DNA of 64,000 nt from Nostoc sp. FACHB-892 (lineage in GTDB: Bacteria; Cyanobacteriota; Cyanobacteriia; Cyanobacteriales; Nostocaceae), in the NCBI RefSeq assembly GCF_014698795.1, contig NZ_JACJTR010000001.1:248001-312000 (forward strand), in the 5' to 3' direction. The first letter of the stretch is position 1. Each line of letters starts with the position of its first letter. The notes under the pieces were generated by a model that searched no databases, had not been told where the DNA came from, and was given only the letters and a program-made list of their open reading frames with translations. Positions 53,761 through 63,306 of the stretch are shown piece by piece. Made by a program: the position numbers and the translations under genes.

Positions 53761-54111
53761 GACGATTGATTCCTCCCAATGATTATTGATATTTTCCTAT
53801 CTTAAATGCACTTCAAGAGAAGCCGCTAGTGCGGTTGTATCCGTGTAGCCAAGACTTGCAAGCTATTGATCACAAAGGTGCAATCATAATTGGCATACGC
53901 CTTTAAATTACACAATAACTTATGAGGTTCGTTGACTGCTGACTGTTGACTGTTGACTGTTAACAGTTAGCACTCAGCACAAAAAAATGTGCAAGTTAGA
54001 TAGGCGACAGCTTATTAATTTTATTTAAGTTTATTACTTATATCTTTGGGTAGAAGGAAAACACTATTGTAATTTCTAAGCTAGTTATTAAGTTTTTTAA
54101 TAGATGACATT
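53761..54111. other. Spacer with heptamer repeat
   Basis: Four TGACTGT-type units at 53933-53960 followed by TAACAGT. Otherwise the promoter region of the GlsB/YeaQ gene; no gene seen. Confidence 0.6.
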
Positions 54112-54387
54112 ATGCTGAACATTATTGCTTGGATCATTCTAGGTTTAATTGCTGGAGCGATCGCAAAAGCTATTTATCCCGGTCGTCAGGGTGGTGGAAT
54201 TGTTTCAACGATGGTTTTAGGTATTATAGGTGCTGTGATTGGGGGGGTTTTAGTTACTCTTTTTGAGACAGGAAGATTTCAATTAACTGCTGCAACCCTG
54301 AGTATTCCTGGTGTAATTATTGCCATCATTGGGGCGATAATTGCTATCTTTATCTGGAACTTATTAGCTAATCGTGCCAGTTCTTAG
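54112..54387 (+). CDS. GlsB/YeaQ/YmgE stress-response membrane protein
   Basis: A 91-residue, almost wholly hydrophobic protein with three membrane segments: MLNIIAWIILGLIAGAIAKAIYPG, GGIVSTMVLGIIGAVIGGVLV and IIAIIGAIIAIFIWNLL. This is the transglycosylase-associated family (YeaQ/YmgE). Its members are induced by various stresses; mechanism unknown. It opens a cluster of stress-type genes that runs to 59 kb. Confidence 0.88.
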   Translation: MLNIIAWIILGLIAGAIAKAIYPGRQGGGIVSTMVLGIIGAVIGGVLVTLFETGRFQLTAATLSIPGVIIAIIGAIIAIFIWNLLANRASS

Positions 54388-54470
54388 GTGAATCAAATTG
54401 CTAGGAAAATCATGGTAACAACCAGTTTGTTAGTAATTACCCTTTCAAATTTTACGCTAATAACAGAAAA

Positions 54471-54497
54471 ACTCCACTTTCTAAAAGTTAGTGGAGT
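54471..54497. terminator. Bidirectional terminator between glsB-type and csbD-type genes
   Basis: Stem ACTCCACT / AGTGGAGT with a TTCTAAAAGTT loop, A-run before and TAATTAATTTT after. It sits between convergent genes. Confidence 0.78.
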
Positions 54498-54562
54498 AAT
54501 TAATTTTAGACTATCAGTAATAAATCATCATTAGTATTGCTATTTGCAATGCAAAAACTAAA

Positions 54563-54745
54563 TTAGTCTAAAGCTTTCTTAAGTTCGTCTTTAATGTTTT
54601 CTACGGTGTGAGTAGCTTGGGCTTGGGCTTGCTTTGTTTGTCCTTCAGCTTTATCTTGTGGATTACCCGTTATTTCACCCACAACCTCTTGAATTTTCCC
54701 TTCAATATTTTTTGCAGTAGCTTCTACTCTTTTTTCAGCGCTCAT
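54563..54745 (-). CDS. CsbD-family stress protein
   Basis: A 60-residue, highly charged, helical protein: EKRVEATAKNIEGKIQEVVG then KAEGQTKQAQAQATHTVEN, matching CsbD (in Bacillus σB-controlled). In cyanobacteria it is frequent near other stress genes. Function unknown. Confidence 0.88.
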   Translation of the reverse strand: MSAEKRVEATAKNIEGKIQEVVGEITGNPQDKAEGQTKQAQAQATHTVENIKDELKKALD

Positions 54746-54906
54746 GGTTTTATTTCCAGCTTATACTTGATTAAGCTATTACATAAACTAACAATAGCGT
54801 ATTATTTTTGACTTCCATCAACAGATAGAATAATTTGGTAAATTATATTATCTTAAGATATGTATGAGGTGCTACCAGGGTAAGCACAACCTAAAAAATA
54901 TGAGTA

Positions 54907-55010
54907 TATAGCAATCCTATCTGATTTGTGAAAATTCGCAGTGTCGAGATCCCTGATTTCTTTGAGAAGTCGGGGATCTAACTTTTCAGGAAGGATTTAG
55001 GACTGCAATA
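54907..55010. repeat. 104-bp inverted-repeat element
   Basis: The ends TATAGCAATCCTA and TAGGACTGCAATA are complementary at 11 of 13 bases. The middle is the hairpin AGATCCCTGATTTCT / AGAAGTCGGGGATCT type at 54947-54979, related to that at 24259-24291. Confidence 0.75.
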
Positions 55011-55071
55011 TGCATTTTCATGGAGAATTAGTATAAGTCAAAGCAATTTTCAACAAAAGGGAAGTAAAGGA

Positions 55072-55959
55072 GTGGCAAGAAAACATCAAAAAAATGTATG
55101 GAGGAGTGAAATTAATGACATTATTCGGGGCGCTTGTGGAGGATTTTTATTTGGTATACCCTTACTGTACACAATGGAGGTTTGGTGGATTGGATCGTTG
55201 GCAAAACCACAACTGATGATGATAGCGATCGCATTCATGTTTATTGTAGTTTACTTACTCAATCAAATAGAAGGCTTTCGGAAACGCAGATATACCGGGC
55301 GAACTCATCAAGCGGCAATCGATACCGTAGAAGCGATCGCGATCGGATTAGCTTGCTCTGCTTTCATGCTGCTACTGTTGCGAGAATTGACACCAGAAAC
55401 TTCCCTAAAGGAATCTTTAGGTAAAATCATCTTTGAAAGTGTACCCTTCGCTCTCGGTGTAGCATTAGCTAACCAGCTTTTGGGAGATAATGGCAACAGC
55501 AATGCAGAAGGACAAGCAAACGATCCGGTAAACAGTACAACCAAGAACAAAAATGTTGAGTTACACGCCACCTTTGCCGATATAAGTGGAACCCTGATTG
55601 GTGCAACCATAATTGCATTTAACATTGCTCCGACAGATGAAATTCCCATGCTTGCGGCCGCAGCCTCGCCACCTTGGCAGTTGGCAATGATCGCTACATC
55701 TTTGCTAATTTCTTATGGCATTGTATTTCAGGCAGGCTTTTCTGACCAACAAAAGCGAAGACAGCAAAAAGGACTTTTCCAAAGACCATCGAGCGAAACC
55801 ATTATGTCCTACTTAGTATCACTGCTAGCAACCGCTTTTATGCTGTGGTTCTTTCAAAAGTTAACTTTTAGTGACCCTTGGACAATGTGGTTAGATCACA
55901 CCTTGATGCTGGGTTTACCTGCAACTATTGGCGGTGCAGCCGGAAGGTTAGCAATATGA
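55072..55959 (+). CDS. TIGR02587-family integral membrane protein
   Basis: A 295-residue protein starting at a GTG with AAGG and GGA motifs upstream. About seven or eight membrane segments are spread over FLFGIPLLYTMEVWWIG, IAIAFMFIVVYLLNQIEGF, AIAIGLACSAFMLLLL and so on. It fits the TIGR02587/DUF2391 membrane family, known as one half of a conserved gene pair. Its stop overlaps the next start by four bases (ATGA), which is strong evidence of translational coupling with the TIGR02588 protein. Function unknown. Confidence 0.85.
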   Translation: MARKHQKNVWRSEINDIIRGACGGFLFGIPLLYTMEVWWIGSLAKPQLMMIAIAFMFIVVYLLNQIEGFRKRRYTGRTHQAAIDTVEAIAIGLACSAFMLLLLRELTPETSLKESLGKIIFESVPFALGVALANQLLGDNGNSNAEGQANDPVNSTTKNKNVELHATFADISGTLIGATIIAFNIAPTDEIPMLAAAASPPWQLAMIATSLLISYGIVFQAGFSDQQKRRQQKGLFQRPSSETIMSYLVSLLATAFMLWFFQKLTFSDPWTMWLDHTLMLGLPATIGGAAGRLAI

Positions 55960-56351
55960 ATAAAACAGAACAACCACCACGCTCAATAGCTGAGTGGGTA
56001 ACATTCAGCATCGCCTTACTTATCTTAGCAATCATTGTGAGTCTGGTAGGCTACACTTGGCTGAACGAAAAGAATCAACCTCCCATCCTTTCTGTCACTA
56101 AAAAACAAACAATTCGGGAAGTTGATGGTCAATTTTATGTTCCCTTTGAAGTCGAGAATGATGGAGGAGACACAGCCGAGTCAGTTCAAATTATGGCTGA
56201 GTTACTAATTAACGGCAAAGTTACAGAAACAGGAGAGCAACAGATCGACTTTTTATCTAGTGGTGAAAGTGAAGAAGGTGCATTTATATTCACCCAGAAC
56301 CCGCGTCAAGGTCAGTTAAATCTGCGTGTTAGTAGCTATAAATTGCCCTAA
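55956..56351 (+). CDS. TIGR02588-family membrane protein
   Basis: The start ATG at 55956 is set by overlap with the upstream stop; 131 residues. One membrane segment (VTFSIALLILAIIVSLVGYTW) is followed by a periplasmic β-sandwich-like domain (REVDGQFYVPFEVENDGGDT, FIFTQNPRQGQLNLRV). It is the partner of TIGR02587 proteins. Function unknown. Confidence 0.85.
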   Translation: MNKTEQPPRSIAEWVTFSIALLILAIIVSLVGYTWLNEKNQPPILSVTKKQTIREVDGQFYVPFEVENDGGDTAESVQIMAELLINGKVTETGEQQIDFLSSGESEEGAFIFTQNPRQGQLNLRVSSYKLP

Positions 56352-56387
56352 TGAAGATTTTAAAACGTAGATATAGTGATTCTTATA

Positions 56388-56587
56388 CCATTTCACTTTC
56401 ATGACGATACAAATACGTTGGTAGGGGCATGGCAATGCCATGCCCTCACGAGAAATCTATATGTATCAGGATTTTCGTGAATTGGTATTACGGGTAGGGA
56501 CACGGCAATGCCGTGTCCCTATAAGTATCTGTATTGATCTGTGGTTAATTAATTTTTCTGTACCTTACCTATGCAGGAACCGCTATA
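56388..56587. repeat. Compound dispersed repeat with two hairpins
   Basis: Hairpins GGGCATGG / CCATGCCC (56425-56445) and GGGACACGG / CCGTGTCCC (56497-56519), both with loop CAATG, lie between an ATACCATTTCACTT sequence (shared with 34416) and an end GGAACCGCTATA (shared with the 107-bp elements). It looks like two repeat families fused or nested. Confidence 0.75.
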
Positions 56588-56790
56588 AACGCGGACTAAC
56601 ACAAATGTTTTTAAGACGGGCATCTCACCCGCCCTTAAGTAAAGCCTAGTACTGCAAGGCAGAAGTCAAAATTCAAAAATATTATGGAATAAGCTGTTTA
56701 GGACTTTTCAATGGTCTGCTTATTTCCGCCGTCTTGTACTAGTAGGATTATCCAGCTTCTAAAATTGGATAATCTATTTTTTGAAAATCT

Positions 56791-57558
56791 TTAAGCTTTG
56801 ACTTTAGCTTTTGACCAAACGCCGTTTTCATCTTCATCATATTGCTGATGAACAGACTCCCAAGCGGCTTGTTCAGCAGTGAACTCGTCATTTTTCTCAT
56901 TGAGTACAGTGTTATAGCGCTCAATGAATGTGCGTTGAGCTTCATCGGAAAGATGAGCGCGAACTTCAGGAGACAAATCTTGTGGGCTGTTGCACTGTCC
57001 AGGACAAGGACGAGCAAAGGTTTTTTCAATTGTGTGAATTTCTTCGCCACCAGTGCTTTCGAGCAACAATTGAAATTCGCCAGTGCGATCGCTCGGAACT
57101 TCTGCCATCACTAAAAATTCACCAGCTTGTAAGCGGGTTTGGTAGATAGCAGCTTTCTCTTCTGGCATCCCCAAGGTAGTTAGAACCGATACTAGACCAG
57201 CACCTGCACTACCTGCGATCGCTCCACTAGCAGCCCCCAACAGCACTGCACCAATAGGCCCGGCTGCCACGATTGGGCCAACAAAGGGAATAAACAGTAC
57301 GCCTACACCCGTGAGCAAGCTGAGAAAGGAACCAAACAAGGAACCAAAAACTGCTCCTGTTCTCAAACCTCCCAGAATCACATCCTTCTTACTAATAAAG
57401 CCAGCGATTCTGGTTTCGGACTGGAAATTTCTACCCATGACCGAAATATGATCTCTAGGTACACCCCTGTCTAATAAACGTCGAATCACATCATCAATTT
57501 GCTTCTGATCTTTAAATACACTAGAGATAGTCCGTTCTGCTTTATATACTTCTGGCAC
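56791..57558 (-). CDS. Stress-type N-terminal domain fused to ChaB domain
   Basis: A 255-residue protein. Residues 1-~60 are an α/β domain ([21 protein letters not shown]) and ~70-145 a Gly/Ala-rich hydrophobic segment (GGLRGTAVFGS-like, [20 protein letters not shown]), the plan of the protein at 34683. Residues ~195-250 ([41 protein letters not shown]) are a ChaB domain, named for a regulator of ChaA cation exchange. The fusion suggests stress-linked membrane or ion function. Its gene is upstream of nothing on the same strand; dps lies 157 bp behind it. Confidence 0.82.
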   Translation of the reverse strand: MPEVYKAERTISSVFKDQKQIDDVIRRLLDRGVPRDHISVMGRNFQSETRIAGFISKKDVILGGLRTGAVFGSLFGSFLSLLTGVGVLFIPFVGPIVAAGPIGAVLLGAASGAIAGSAGAGLVSVLTTLGMPEEKAAIYQTRLQAGEFLVMAEVPSDRTGEFQLLLESTGGEEIHTIEKTFARPCPGQCNSPQDLSPEVRAHLSDEAQRTFIERYNTVLNEKNDEFTAEQAAWESVHQQYDEDENGVWSKAKVKA

Positions 57559-57715
57559 TTAAAAACTCCTTGTTTCGTTTGTATTATGTTATTTTTGCAA
57601 TCAGCTGAATAGGTAGATGCAGATAGATAAATTCTTTCACGCCATTTAGAAGGAAGAATCAATCCTCCTTCTAATCGGTTTCACAAACAACCACCCTCTA
57701 TTCAGACGTTATGAG

Positions 57716-58255
57716 CTATACACCTACAGGAGTCTTAGCCCCTTCTGTTGGCTGTCTACCATCTGGACCCAATGCCTCGCCTTCAATAAATGAACGCAAC
57801 ATCCAAGCCATTTCCTCATGCTGTTCCATCAATCCAGTCAAAAAGTCAGCAGTTCCTTGATCGTGGAACTGATCACCAGACTGATCCACATGATCTCTTA
57901 AGTTACGAATAACCTGCTCGTGATCATTCACTAGATTAGATACCATCCCCGTTGCTGTGGGGACATTACCAGCATGTTCTTTGAGGCTAGCAATCTTGAG
58001 AAATCCTTCCATTGACCCAACTGGGTAACCGCCCAAAGCACGAACCCGTTCTGCCAAAGCATCAATATTTAGAGTCAGCGTTTGGTAGTGTTCTTCCCAA
58101 AGCTGGTGCAAAGAGCGGAACTGAGGCCCAACGACATCCCAGTGATACTTTTTGGTTTTCACCAACAGTAGATAGGCATCTGCCAAATCTTGGTTTAACA
58201 GATTAATTACACCTTGACGCTGTTCTTCAGTCAAACCAATGTTTATCGAACGCAT
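57716..58255 (-). CDS. Dps-family ferritin-like protein
   Basis: A 179-residue protein with the Dps ferroxidase centre shared between subunits: KYHWDVVGPQF, LHQLWEEHYQTL, and DALAERVRALGG. Dps 12-mers store iron and use peroxide, and may bind DNA, protecting cells in oxidative and starvation stress. The C-terminal tail EGAKTPVGV is extra. A hairpin AGAAGGA / TCCTTCT lies at about 57649-57671 downstream. Confidence 0.93.
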   Translation of the reverse strand: MRSINIGLTEEQRQGVINLLNQDLADAYLLLVKTKKYHWDVVGPQFRSLHQLWEEHYQTLTLNIDALAERVRALGGYPVGSMEGFLKIASLKEHAGNVPTATGMVSNLVNDHEQVIRNLRDHVDQSGDQFHDQGTADFLTGLMEQHEEMAWMLRSFIEGEALGPDGRQPTEGAKTPVGV

Positions 58256-58595
58256 TGTTTTCCATCCCTAAGCAAACTTATTCACTAATTTCTCAAATTT
58301 CAGACAGATTCCACATCAACCAAAGGTAACATTGTCGGCTGAAATTAATTACTGCATTCCTTCCTATTTCTATGCCTTAATAGGTAGTATTAAGCCAATA
58401 TTCTAGCAGTTAGCGAACTTCATTTATTTTTTTGGCTACCATTTTTAGCTACAATAATAAGATATTCTAAATATAATTATTAATTTAAAAAATATATTTA
58501 ATTAAAACTATGCAAACCCAGTTTCACTATAGATGCTCAAAGTGAATATATTTTTATAATTAAATTGTAATTGCCAGGTTAACAGTACTAATTAG
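58256..58595. other. AT-rich spacer
   Basis: Promoter side of dps, very AT-rich with no gene or repeat recognised. Confidence 0.5.
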
Positions 58596-58629
58596 TAATG
58601 GGTGATTGCTTTTAGGCAATCACCCATTA
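58596..58629. terminator. Hairpin after the low-temperature-induced gene
   Basis: A perfect 14-bp stem, TAATGGGTGATTGC and its complement, with a six-base loop, 29 bp past the minus-strand stop at 58658. Confidence 0.82.
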
Positions 58630-58657
58630 TTACAAAAAATTTGCCAGAACTATTAAT

Positions 58658-59008
58658 TTAGTTCTTACCTGTAACCTTCTCCAACACATTCTTTATATTT
58701 TCTTCCACTGAGGTTGAACTCTGGGAATTTTCTGGACGCTTCTGCTTGTCAATATCAGCAGCTCCCTGAACTTCATTAAGTCCTTCGTTAGTTTCCTTTT
58801 GAGTCTTTCTCAATCCTATTGGTGGTGCTTTACCGGCTTCATCAGTTTTGGCTTGAATGTCAAGCAGTTGTGTAGTAGCTTCGGTAGGGTCACTTTGGTA
58901 ACTATCGATCGCAAAAGCAGGAAAAGCACTAGATAATAATAGTAAGGCGCAAGTAAAAGCCACAACTAGGAAGCGTACTGGACTTAAGACAGAAGCAATA
59001 ATTTTCAT
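58658..59008 (-). CDS. Low-temperature-induced-type secreted protein
   Basis: A 116-residue protein with a signal peptide (FLVVAFTCALLLLSSAFPAFA). The mature part is small, charged and low in hydrophobics: TTQLLDIQAKTDEAGKAPPI, KTQKETNEGLNEVQGAADID and VEENIKNVLEKVTGKN. It resembles cyanobacterial low-temperature-induced proteins as I recall them. It could bind membranes or proteins in the lumen or periplasm. It lies in the stress cluster. Confidence 0.7.
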   Translation of the reverse strand: MKIIASVLSPVRFLVVAFTCALLLLSSAFPAFAIDSYQSDPTEATTQLLDIQAKTDEAGKAPPIGLRKTQKETNEGLNEVQGAADIDKQKRPENSQSSTSVEENIKNVLEKVTGKN

Positions 59009-59613
59009 TTGAAATCCTCGATAACAGCTTTAACAACGCAGAACTTTCACTCAAATAGCGGCAGATCGCATTTTACTTAGTAAAGAGCAATAATAAAAAT
59101 AGCCAGCTACCCTTCAATCTGAAAGTTCTTTCTAAGCGAACCTGACGAAGAAATTGTCTTAGGATTTCTGCATTAAACTAGTTAAGGGATAATAAGCAAA
59201 TACCACCTTAATTCTTTAGCAAAATCATTACGTTTTTATATCGACAATCTTCTTTCAAGGTTCCCTGTTTCTACTTGTACTTTGAAAATGCTAACGCATG
59301 CATCAATCTCTAGAATGAAATTTACTATATCTTTAGTTATAATAAAATCAGTCTCCAGGTATATCGACTTAATAAATATAGTTTGGTTTCTGCAACCAAT
59401 TTGGTAGAAATTGACCTTTTGAGACAAGGAGAGCCAATGCCTGTTATAAAATGTGAAGCAATCAGCACAGGTGTAGCCCACATATGCATTATATTCCGCT
59501 TACAAGTGAGGTTTTGTAAAAATTGCCACTGCCCTTGACGCAACTTTTACCAAGTGCAGACAACCTGAATAACTTTTTAAACATCCCTTAAGAGTCCTCA
59601 TTGCCAATTTATT
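59009..59613. other. Long AT-rich spacer
   Basis: Between the low-temperature-induced gene and the GCS2-like gene. Frames at 59236-59543 lack family features or clear ribosome sites, and I do not call them. No repeat recognised. Confidence 0.45.
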
Positions 59614-60714
59614 TTAAGCTTGATAAGTCTGTCTTATTACTTCTTCTATGGAACTTAGGCGATGGAACATTTCTATTAATTCATGGGATCTTGTTTTTCG
59701 CTTCGTCAGCATTACTTTTAAAGGTGTTAAATAATTAACATCTGGGTCATCTCCTAAAGCAATTTCGGCTGCTTGCAAAACTTTTGTCGCATTACCAAAA
59801 ATATCCTCATTGTCAAACCCTTCTTTTGCAGAAACTTGGTGTAACATTGCATCGGGTACAGTTGCTCTACCCAGCAAAGTTTCATCTAACACCAAACCTT
59901 TCAATAATGTTAGCAAAGCTGCATAGATAGAAAAGTCATCACAGCTATCACAAGCTTTAAATTCAATGCGTCCCACTTCCGCCGGAATGCGGGCAATTTT
60001 TGTTAAGGAAGGTGTGCTATCAATCAATTGTTCTTGTTTTTGAACAAAAACTAGGGCAGCTGGTCTTTTCCCTGTTCTCACAAATGTCCTTACTGATAAC
60101 CCATCCCATAAACCTCCTTTATAAAAAGGGGAACTATAACTAAAAGGTACGATATAAGGACTGTAAAAAGTTAACTTTTTACCTATATCAATCACACGTT
60201 CAATAGAAAAATCTGCCACTGAAATATTTAAATCCGGGCCATAAGTAAGCATGGGAATGTGGGCAGTTTGTTTTTCAGGGGAAGCTTGTCTTCGTATTAT
60301 TTCATAATCATTTAATGAAGGTTGAGGCTCAAAAATAGTGTTGTAAGGATTAAAACTGGTTAAACTCGGTGAGAAACCGAAGTCAGCAGCAACCTCGCGT
60401 AGCAGGCGAAAACTTTCTGATAATTCGGTAATAACAGTTTCGATATTAGAGTGTATAGTTGTTCTAATTTCGATGCCTTTGGGTAGACAATCAATCGGTT
60501 TGTCAGAATCTGTAAATCTTTCAAATCCCTCAATATACCATCTCTTCTCTTTGATACCAGCGTCCCCAACGCGCAGTTGAGGATAATCGCTAAGGTATGT
60601 AGGTAGTCTTTCAATAATTTGATTGAAATCAGCAAATTTGGTGTGGGAAAAATCAGCAAACTTTCCTTCTTTATTTAGAAAAGCGACTTCATGCTCAATG
60701 CCAAATAAAAACAT
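59614..60714 (-). CDS. GCS2-like carboxylate-amine ligase family protein
   Basis: A 366-residue protein of the glutamine synthetase/γ-glutamylcysteine ligase fold. FGIEHEVAFLN at the N-terminus carries the metal-binding E.E pattern, then LPKGIEIRTTIHSN, ADFGFSPSLTSFNPYNT, LTYGPDLNISVAD, RIEFKACDSCDDFS near residue 260. It is not the usual cyanobacterial GshA as I recall it, so the product (γ-glutamyl amide or peptide?) is open. Monocistronic. Confidence 0.65.
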   Translation of the reverse strand: MFLFGIEHEVAFLNKEGKFADFSHTKFADFNQIIERLPTYLSDYPQLRVGDAGIKEKRWYIEGFERFTDSDKPIDCLPKGIEIRTTIHSNIETVITELSESFRLLREVAADFGFSPSLTSFNPYNTIFEPQPSLNDYEIIRRQASPEKQTAHIPMLTYGPDLNISVADFSIERVIDIGKKLTFYSPYIVPFSYSSPFYKGGLWDGLSVRTFVRTGKRPAALVFVQKQEQLIDSTPSLTKIARIPAEVGRIEFKACDSCDDFSIYAALLTLLKGLVLDETLLGRATVPDAMLHQVSAKEGFDNEDIFGNATKVLQAAEIALGDDPDVNYLTPLKVMLTKRKTRSHELIEMFHRLSSIEEVIRQTYQA

Positions 60715-61289
60715 TATGTATACCTTAATTGTGTAGATGCGTAACCAGTTGTGGACGATAATTACTTATAACAGCTTATCTGAGAAGATTTTGCAGTAGT
60801 AAATTAATCAAATTAGTAATCGATGCCTAGGGCAACCCGTACCCCTACAGGGAAGCAAGCTACGCGTAGCGCCTCCTACAGGAGAAGCGGGAATGCTGCA
60901 ATCATCTCAGATGATTTAGGATCTACTATAAAAATTTGGATATACTCTGCCTGAAACTCACAAACTTTAGCCTAGAGTGAATTGGTAGTGTTTCTTGAAT
61001 GATGCTGAGGTGAACTTTGGTTTTATTCATAAATATCTCCACAATCAAGATTAAATATTCTTTTTCAGCATAAGTAGAAAAAATTCTCAAGACTACTCTT
61101 AGATGGATTTTACCCCAAGACCGACTATTGCGATTTGAAAACTTCTCTGGTTTATTTCTTAAGGCAGCGATACCTACGACTGACTACGCCTAAGCACTTT
61201 CTTGATTATTCTGTATTGCCCCCACTATCTTCATAGTCGCTGGGTAGGGTAGCTTAGTAGTGACTGAGGAAAGCTTGAGACGTGAGTTT
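60715..61289. repeat. Spacer with dispersed repeat
   Basis: 60839-60896 (CCCTACAGGGAAGCAAGCTA, CGCGTAGCGCC, CTACAGGAGAAGCGGG) is the repeat whose other copy lies inside the NACHT gene. The rest has no gene seen; it includes the promoter of the TerB-like gene. Confidence 0.7.
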
Positions 61290-61970
61290 ATGACAAGTAC
61301 CGTTCAATCCCCCTACAGCAACGAACAGATTGCCGCTTGGTTGCGTGGGCTGCTCACCATTGCTTGGGCAGATGGTAATTTTGATGCCCAAGAACAAGAA
61401 TTAATTGCCAGCATCACCAAAAATGAATTAGCTCCTAAGATTAAATGGGATTCACTAGAGGTAATTACGCCAGAAGAATTAGCCGCAGTCTTGGGTAAAG
61501 GTACGCCAGCTGCGGAAAATTTTTTAAGGACAGCAGTGATGGTAGCGATCGCAGATGGTACTTACTCTCCCAGCGAAGATCAGGTTCTGCATCAGTTCTG
61601 CCAAGTCTTAGGACAGCCAGAGGATTTACTAGAAGCCCTTCGCCACACCCTAGAACATCCACAGCAAGTTACCACCTCTACTATTCCCAGCCCTGCACTT
61701 ACAAAACGTCAAATTGATGCACTACATCCCCTACGAGACTGGCTGGATGGGCTAGATATCCAAGACCCAAGAGTAGCCCGCTTTTTGTGTAAAATGATTC
61801 CTTCCCAGTGTCCCTTTGAGCGGGATGTCACCCTATTTGGGCGCAAAATTGTCCACATACCGCCGATGTGTAAAATTAACCCCTTGTATGAGCAACTAGT
61901 GGGCTTACGTTTCCGCGCTCTCTCTTATCTGGCAGATAAATGCGGTGAAGATGTTTCACCATATATTTAG
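61290..61970 (+). CDS. TerB-like plus Mo-nitrogenase C-terminal-like protein
   Basis: From the ATG at 61290 (MTSTVQSPYS) the protein has 226 residues. Residues ~10-115 are a TerB-type helical domain (WLRGLLTIAWADGNFDAQEQELI, TAVMVAIADGTYSPSEDQ), and ~140-225 the Mo-dependent nitrogenase C-terminal-like domain (DPRVARFLCKMIPSQCPFERDV, IPPMCKINPLYEQLVGLRFRALSYLADKCGED, in parts) with several conserved Cys. This domain is widespread in cyanobacteria, not limited to nitrogen fixers. Function unknown. Next gene obgE is 67 bp on; they may be co-transcribed. A GTG at 61260 would add ten residues. Confidence 0.82.
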   Translation: MTSTVQSPYSNEQIAAWLRGLLTIAWADGNFDAQEQELIASITKNELAPKIKWDSLEVITPEELAAVLGKGTPAAENFLRTAVMVAIADGTYSPSEDQVLHQFCQVLGQPEDLLEALRHTLEHPQQVTTSTIPSPALTKRQIDALHPLRDWLDGLDIQDPRVARFLCKMIPSQCPFERDVTLFGRKIVHIPPMCKINPLYEQLVGLRFRALSYLADKCGEDVSPYI

Positions 61971-62037
61971 TTAAAGTGGAGAGTGAGGAGCTATAATTTT
62001 TAACTCCTAACTCCTCACTTCTCACTATTACTTAAAT

Positions 62038-63066
62038 ATGCAATTTATCGACCAAGCAAAAATTGAAGTTGAAGCTGGTAAGGGCGGCGATGGTATTGTC
62101 GCCTTCCGGCGAGAGAAATATGTGCCGACTGGTGGCCCTTCTGGTGGTAATGGGGGAAGAGGCGGTTCGGTATTTTTCGTTGCCGATGAAAACCTACAAA
62201 CCTTGTTGGACTTCAGATATAACCATCGATTTCAGGCAGAAAAAGGGACTCGTGGCGGGCCAAATAACTGCACTGGAGCAGCAGGAAAGGATTTAATTAT
62301 CGAAGTTCCCTGTGGTACAACCATTTATGATGCTGAAACTGGCGAAGTGCTGGGGGATTTAATTGAGCCAAAGCAGACTTTGTTGATTGCTCAAGGTGGT
62401 AAAGGCGGACTAGGAAATCAGCATTTCTTGAGTAACCGTAACCGCGCTCCAGAATACGCCCTCCCAGGATTACCAGGGGAAATAAAGCAGCTGCGCCTGG
62501 AGTTAAAACTTTTGGCAGAAGTTGGAATTATTGGTTTACCAAATGCTGGTAAATCTACTTTAATTTCATCTTTATCAGCTGCACGTCCCAAAATCGCAGA
62601 CTACCCTTTCACTACCTTGATCCCGAATTTGGGTGTAGTGCGGAAACCTACTGGTGATGGTACTGTTTTCGCTGACATTCCCGGACTAATTGAGGGCGCG
62701 GCTCATGGAGCTGGGCTAGGACATGACTTTCTGCGCCATATCGAGCGTACGCGAGTGCTACTTCACTTGATTGATGCCACTAGTGATGATGTGGTTAGAG
62801 ACTACAACACAATTAAAGAAGAATTAAAAGCTTATGGACGGGGTTTAGCAGAACGCCCGCAAATTTTAGCGCTGAACAAAATTGATGCAGTTGATCGGGA
62901 AACTGTCGATTTGGAGGCGTTAGCCACTCAACTTAATCATCTCTCCTATGCGCCAGTTTTTGTGATTTCAGCAGTTACCCGCACCGGGTTAGAGCCGATG
63001 TTACAGGAAATTTGGAAAATTCTCGACCAAATGAAGGTTCCTGAAGAAGTGGAGGTATTTAGCTAA
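62038..63066 (+). CDS. obgE: Obg-family GTPase
   Basis: A 342-residue protein. The Gly-rich Obg fold (residues 1-158; [27 protein letters not shown] in parts) precedes a G domain with G1 [10 protein letters not shown]2/G3 [11 protein letters not shown] and DIPGLIEGA and G4 NKID, then G5 SAVT. Obg is an essential GTPase that binds the 50S subunit and links ribosome assembly to growth and stress. There is no long C-terminal OCT extension. Confidence 0.96.
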   Translation: MQFIDQAKIEVEAGKGGDGIVAFRREKYVPTGGPSGGNGGRGGSVFFVADENLQTLLDFRYNHRFQAEKGTRGGPNNCTGAAGKDLIIEVPCGTTIYDAETGEVLGDLIEPKQTLLIAQGGKGGLGNQHFLSNRNRAPEYALPGLPGEIKQLRLELKLLAEVGIIGLPNAGKSTLISSLSAARPKIADYPFTTLIPNLGVVRKPTGDGTVFADIPGLIEGAAHGAGLGHDFLRHIERTRVLLHLIDATSDDVVRDYNTIKEELKAYGRGLAERPQILALNKIDAVDRETVDLEALATQLNHLSYAPVFVISAVTRTGLEPMLQEIWKILDQMKVPEEVEVFS

Positions 63067-63153
63067 CGAAATAATTATGAATTATGTTGACCTTTAGTGG
63101 TAAAGAAGGGGTCAAATAGTTGTTTTTTTGTTCTCTGCGGGAAGAAAGAGGGT

Positions 63154-63183
63154 AGGCGATGCCTGCGGCGGGCTACGCCAACG
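63154..63183. repeat. Dispersed GCGATGCCTGCGGCGGGC repeat
   Basis: About 30 bp between obgE and the VWA gene. A near copy occurs in frame inside the EF-G-like gene (26076-26104). Confidence 0.7.
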
Positions 63184-63306
63184 CATTCATCATTTGTGGC
63201 GTAGTTTTTTTGACTAATAGAATTGATACGAAACCTTAAAAGGCTTGCTGTATCGTCAAATTCGTAGACTAGACTAGAATCACAGGGTAACAATCATAGG
63301 AATATT

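Noticed and set aside
59236..59543. Overlapping minus-strand frames in the spacer before the GCS2-like gene
   Set aside because: No recognisable domain and no ribosome site; two frames of equal quality argue against either.
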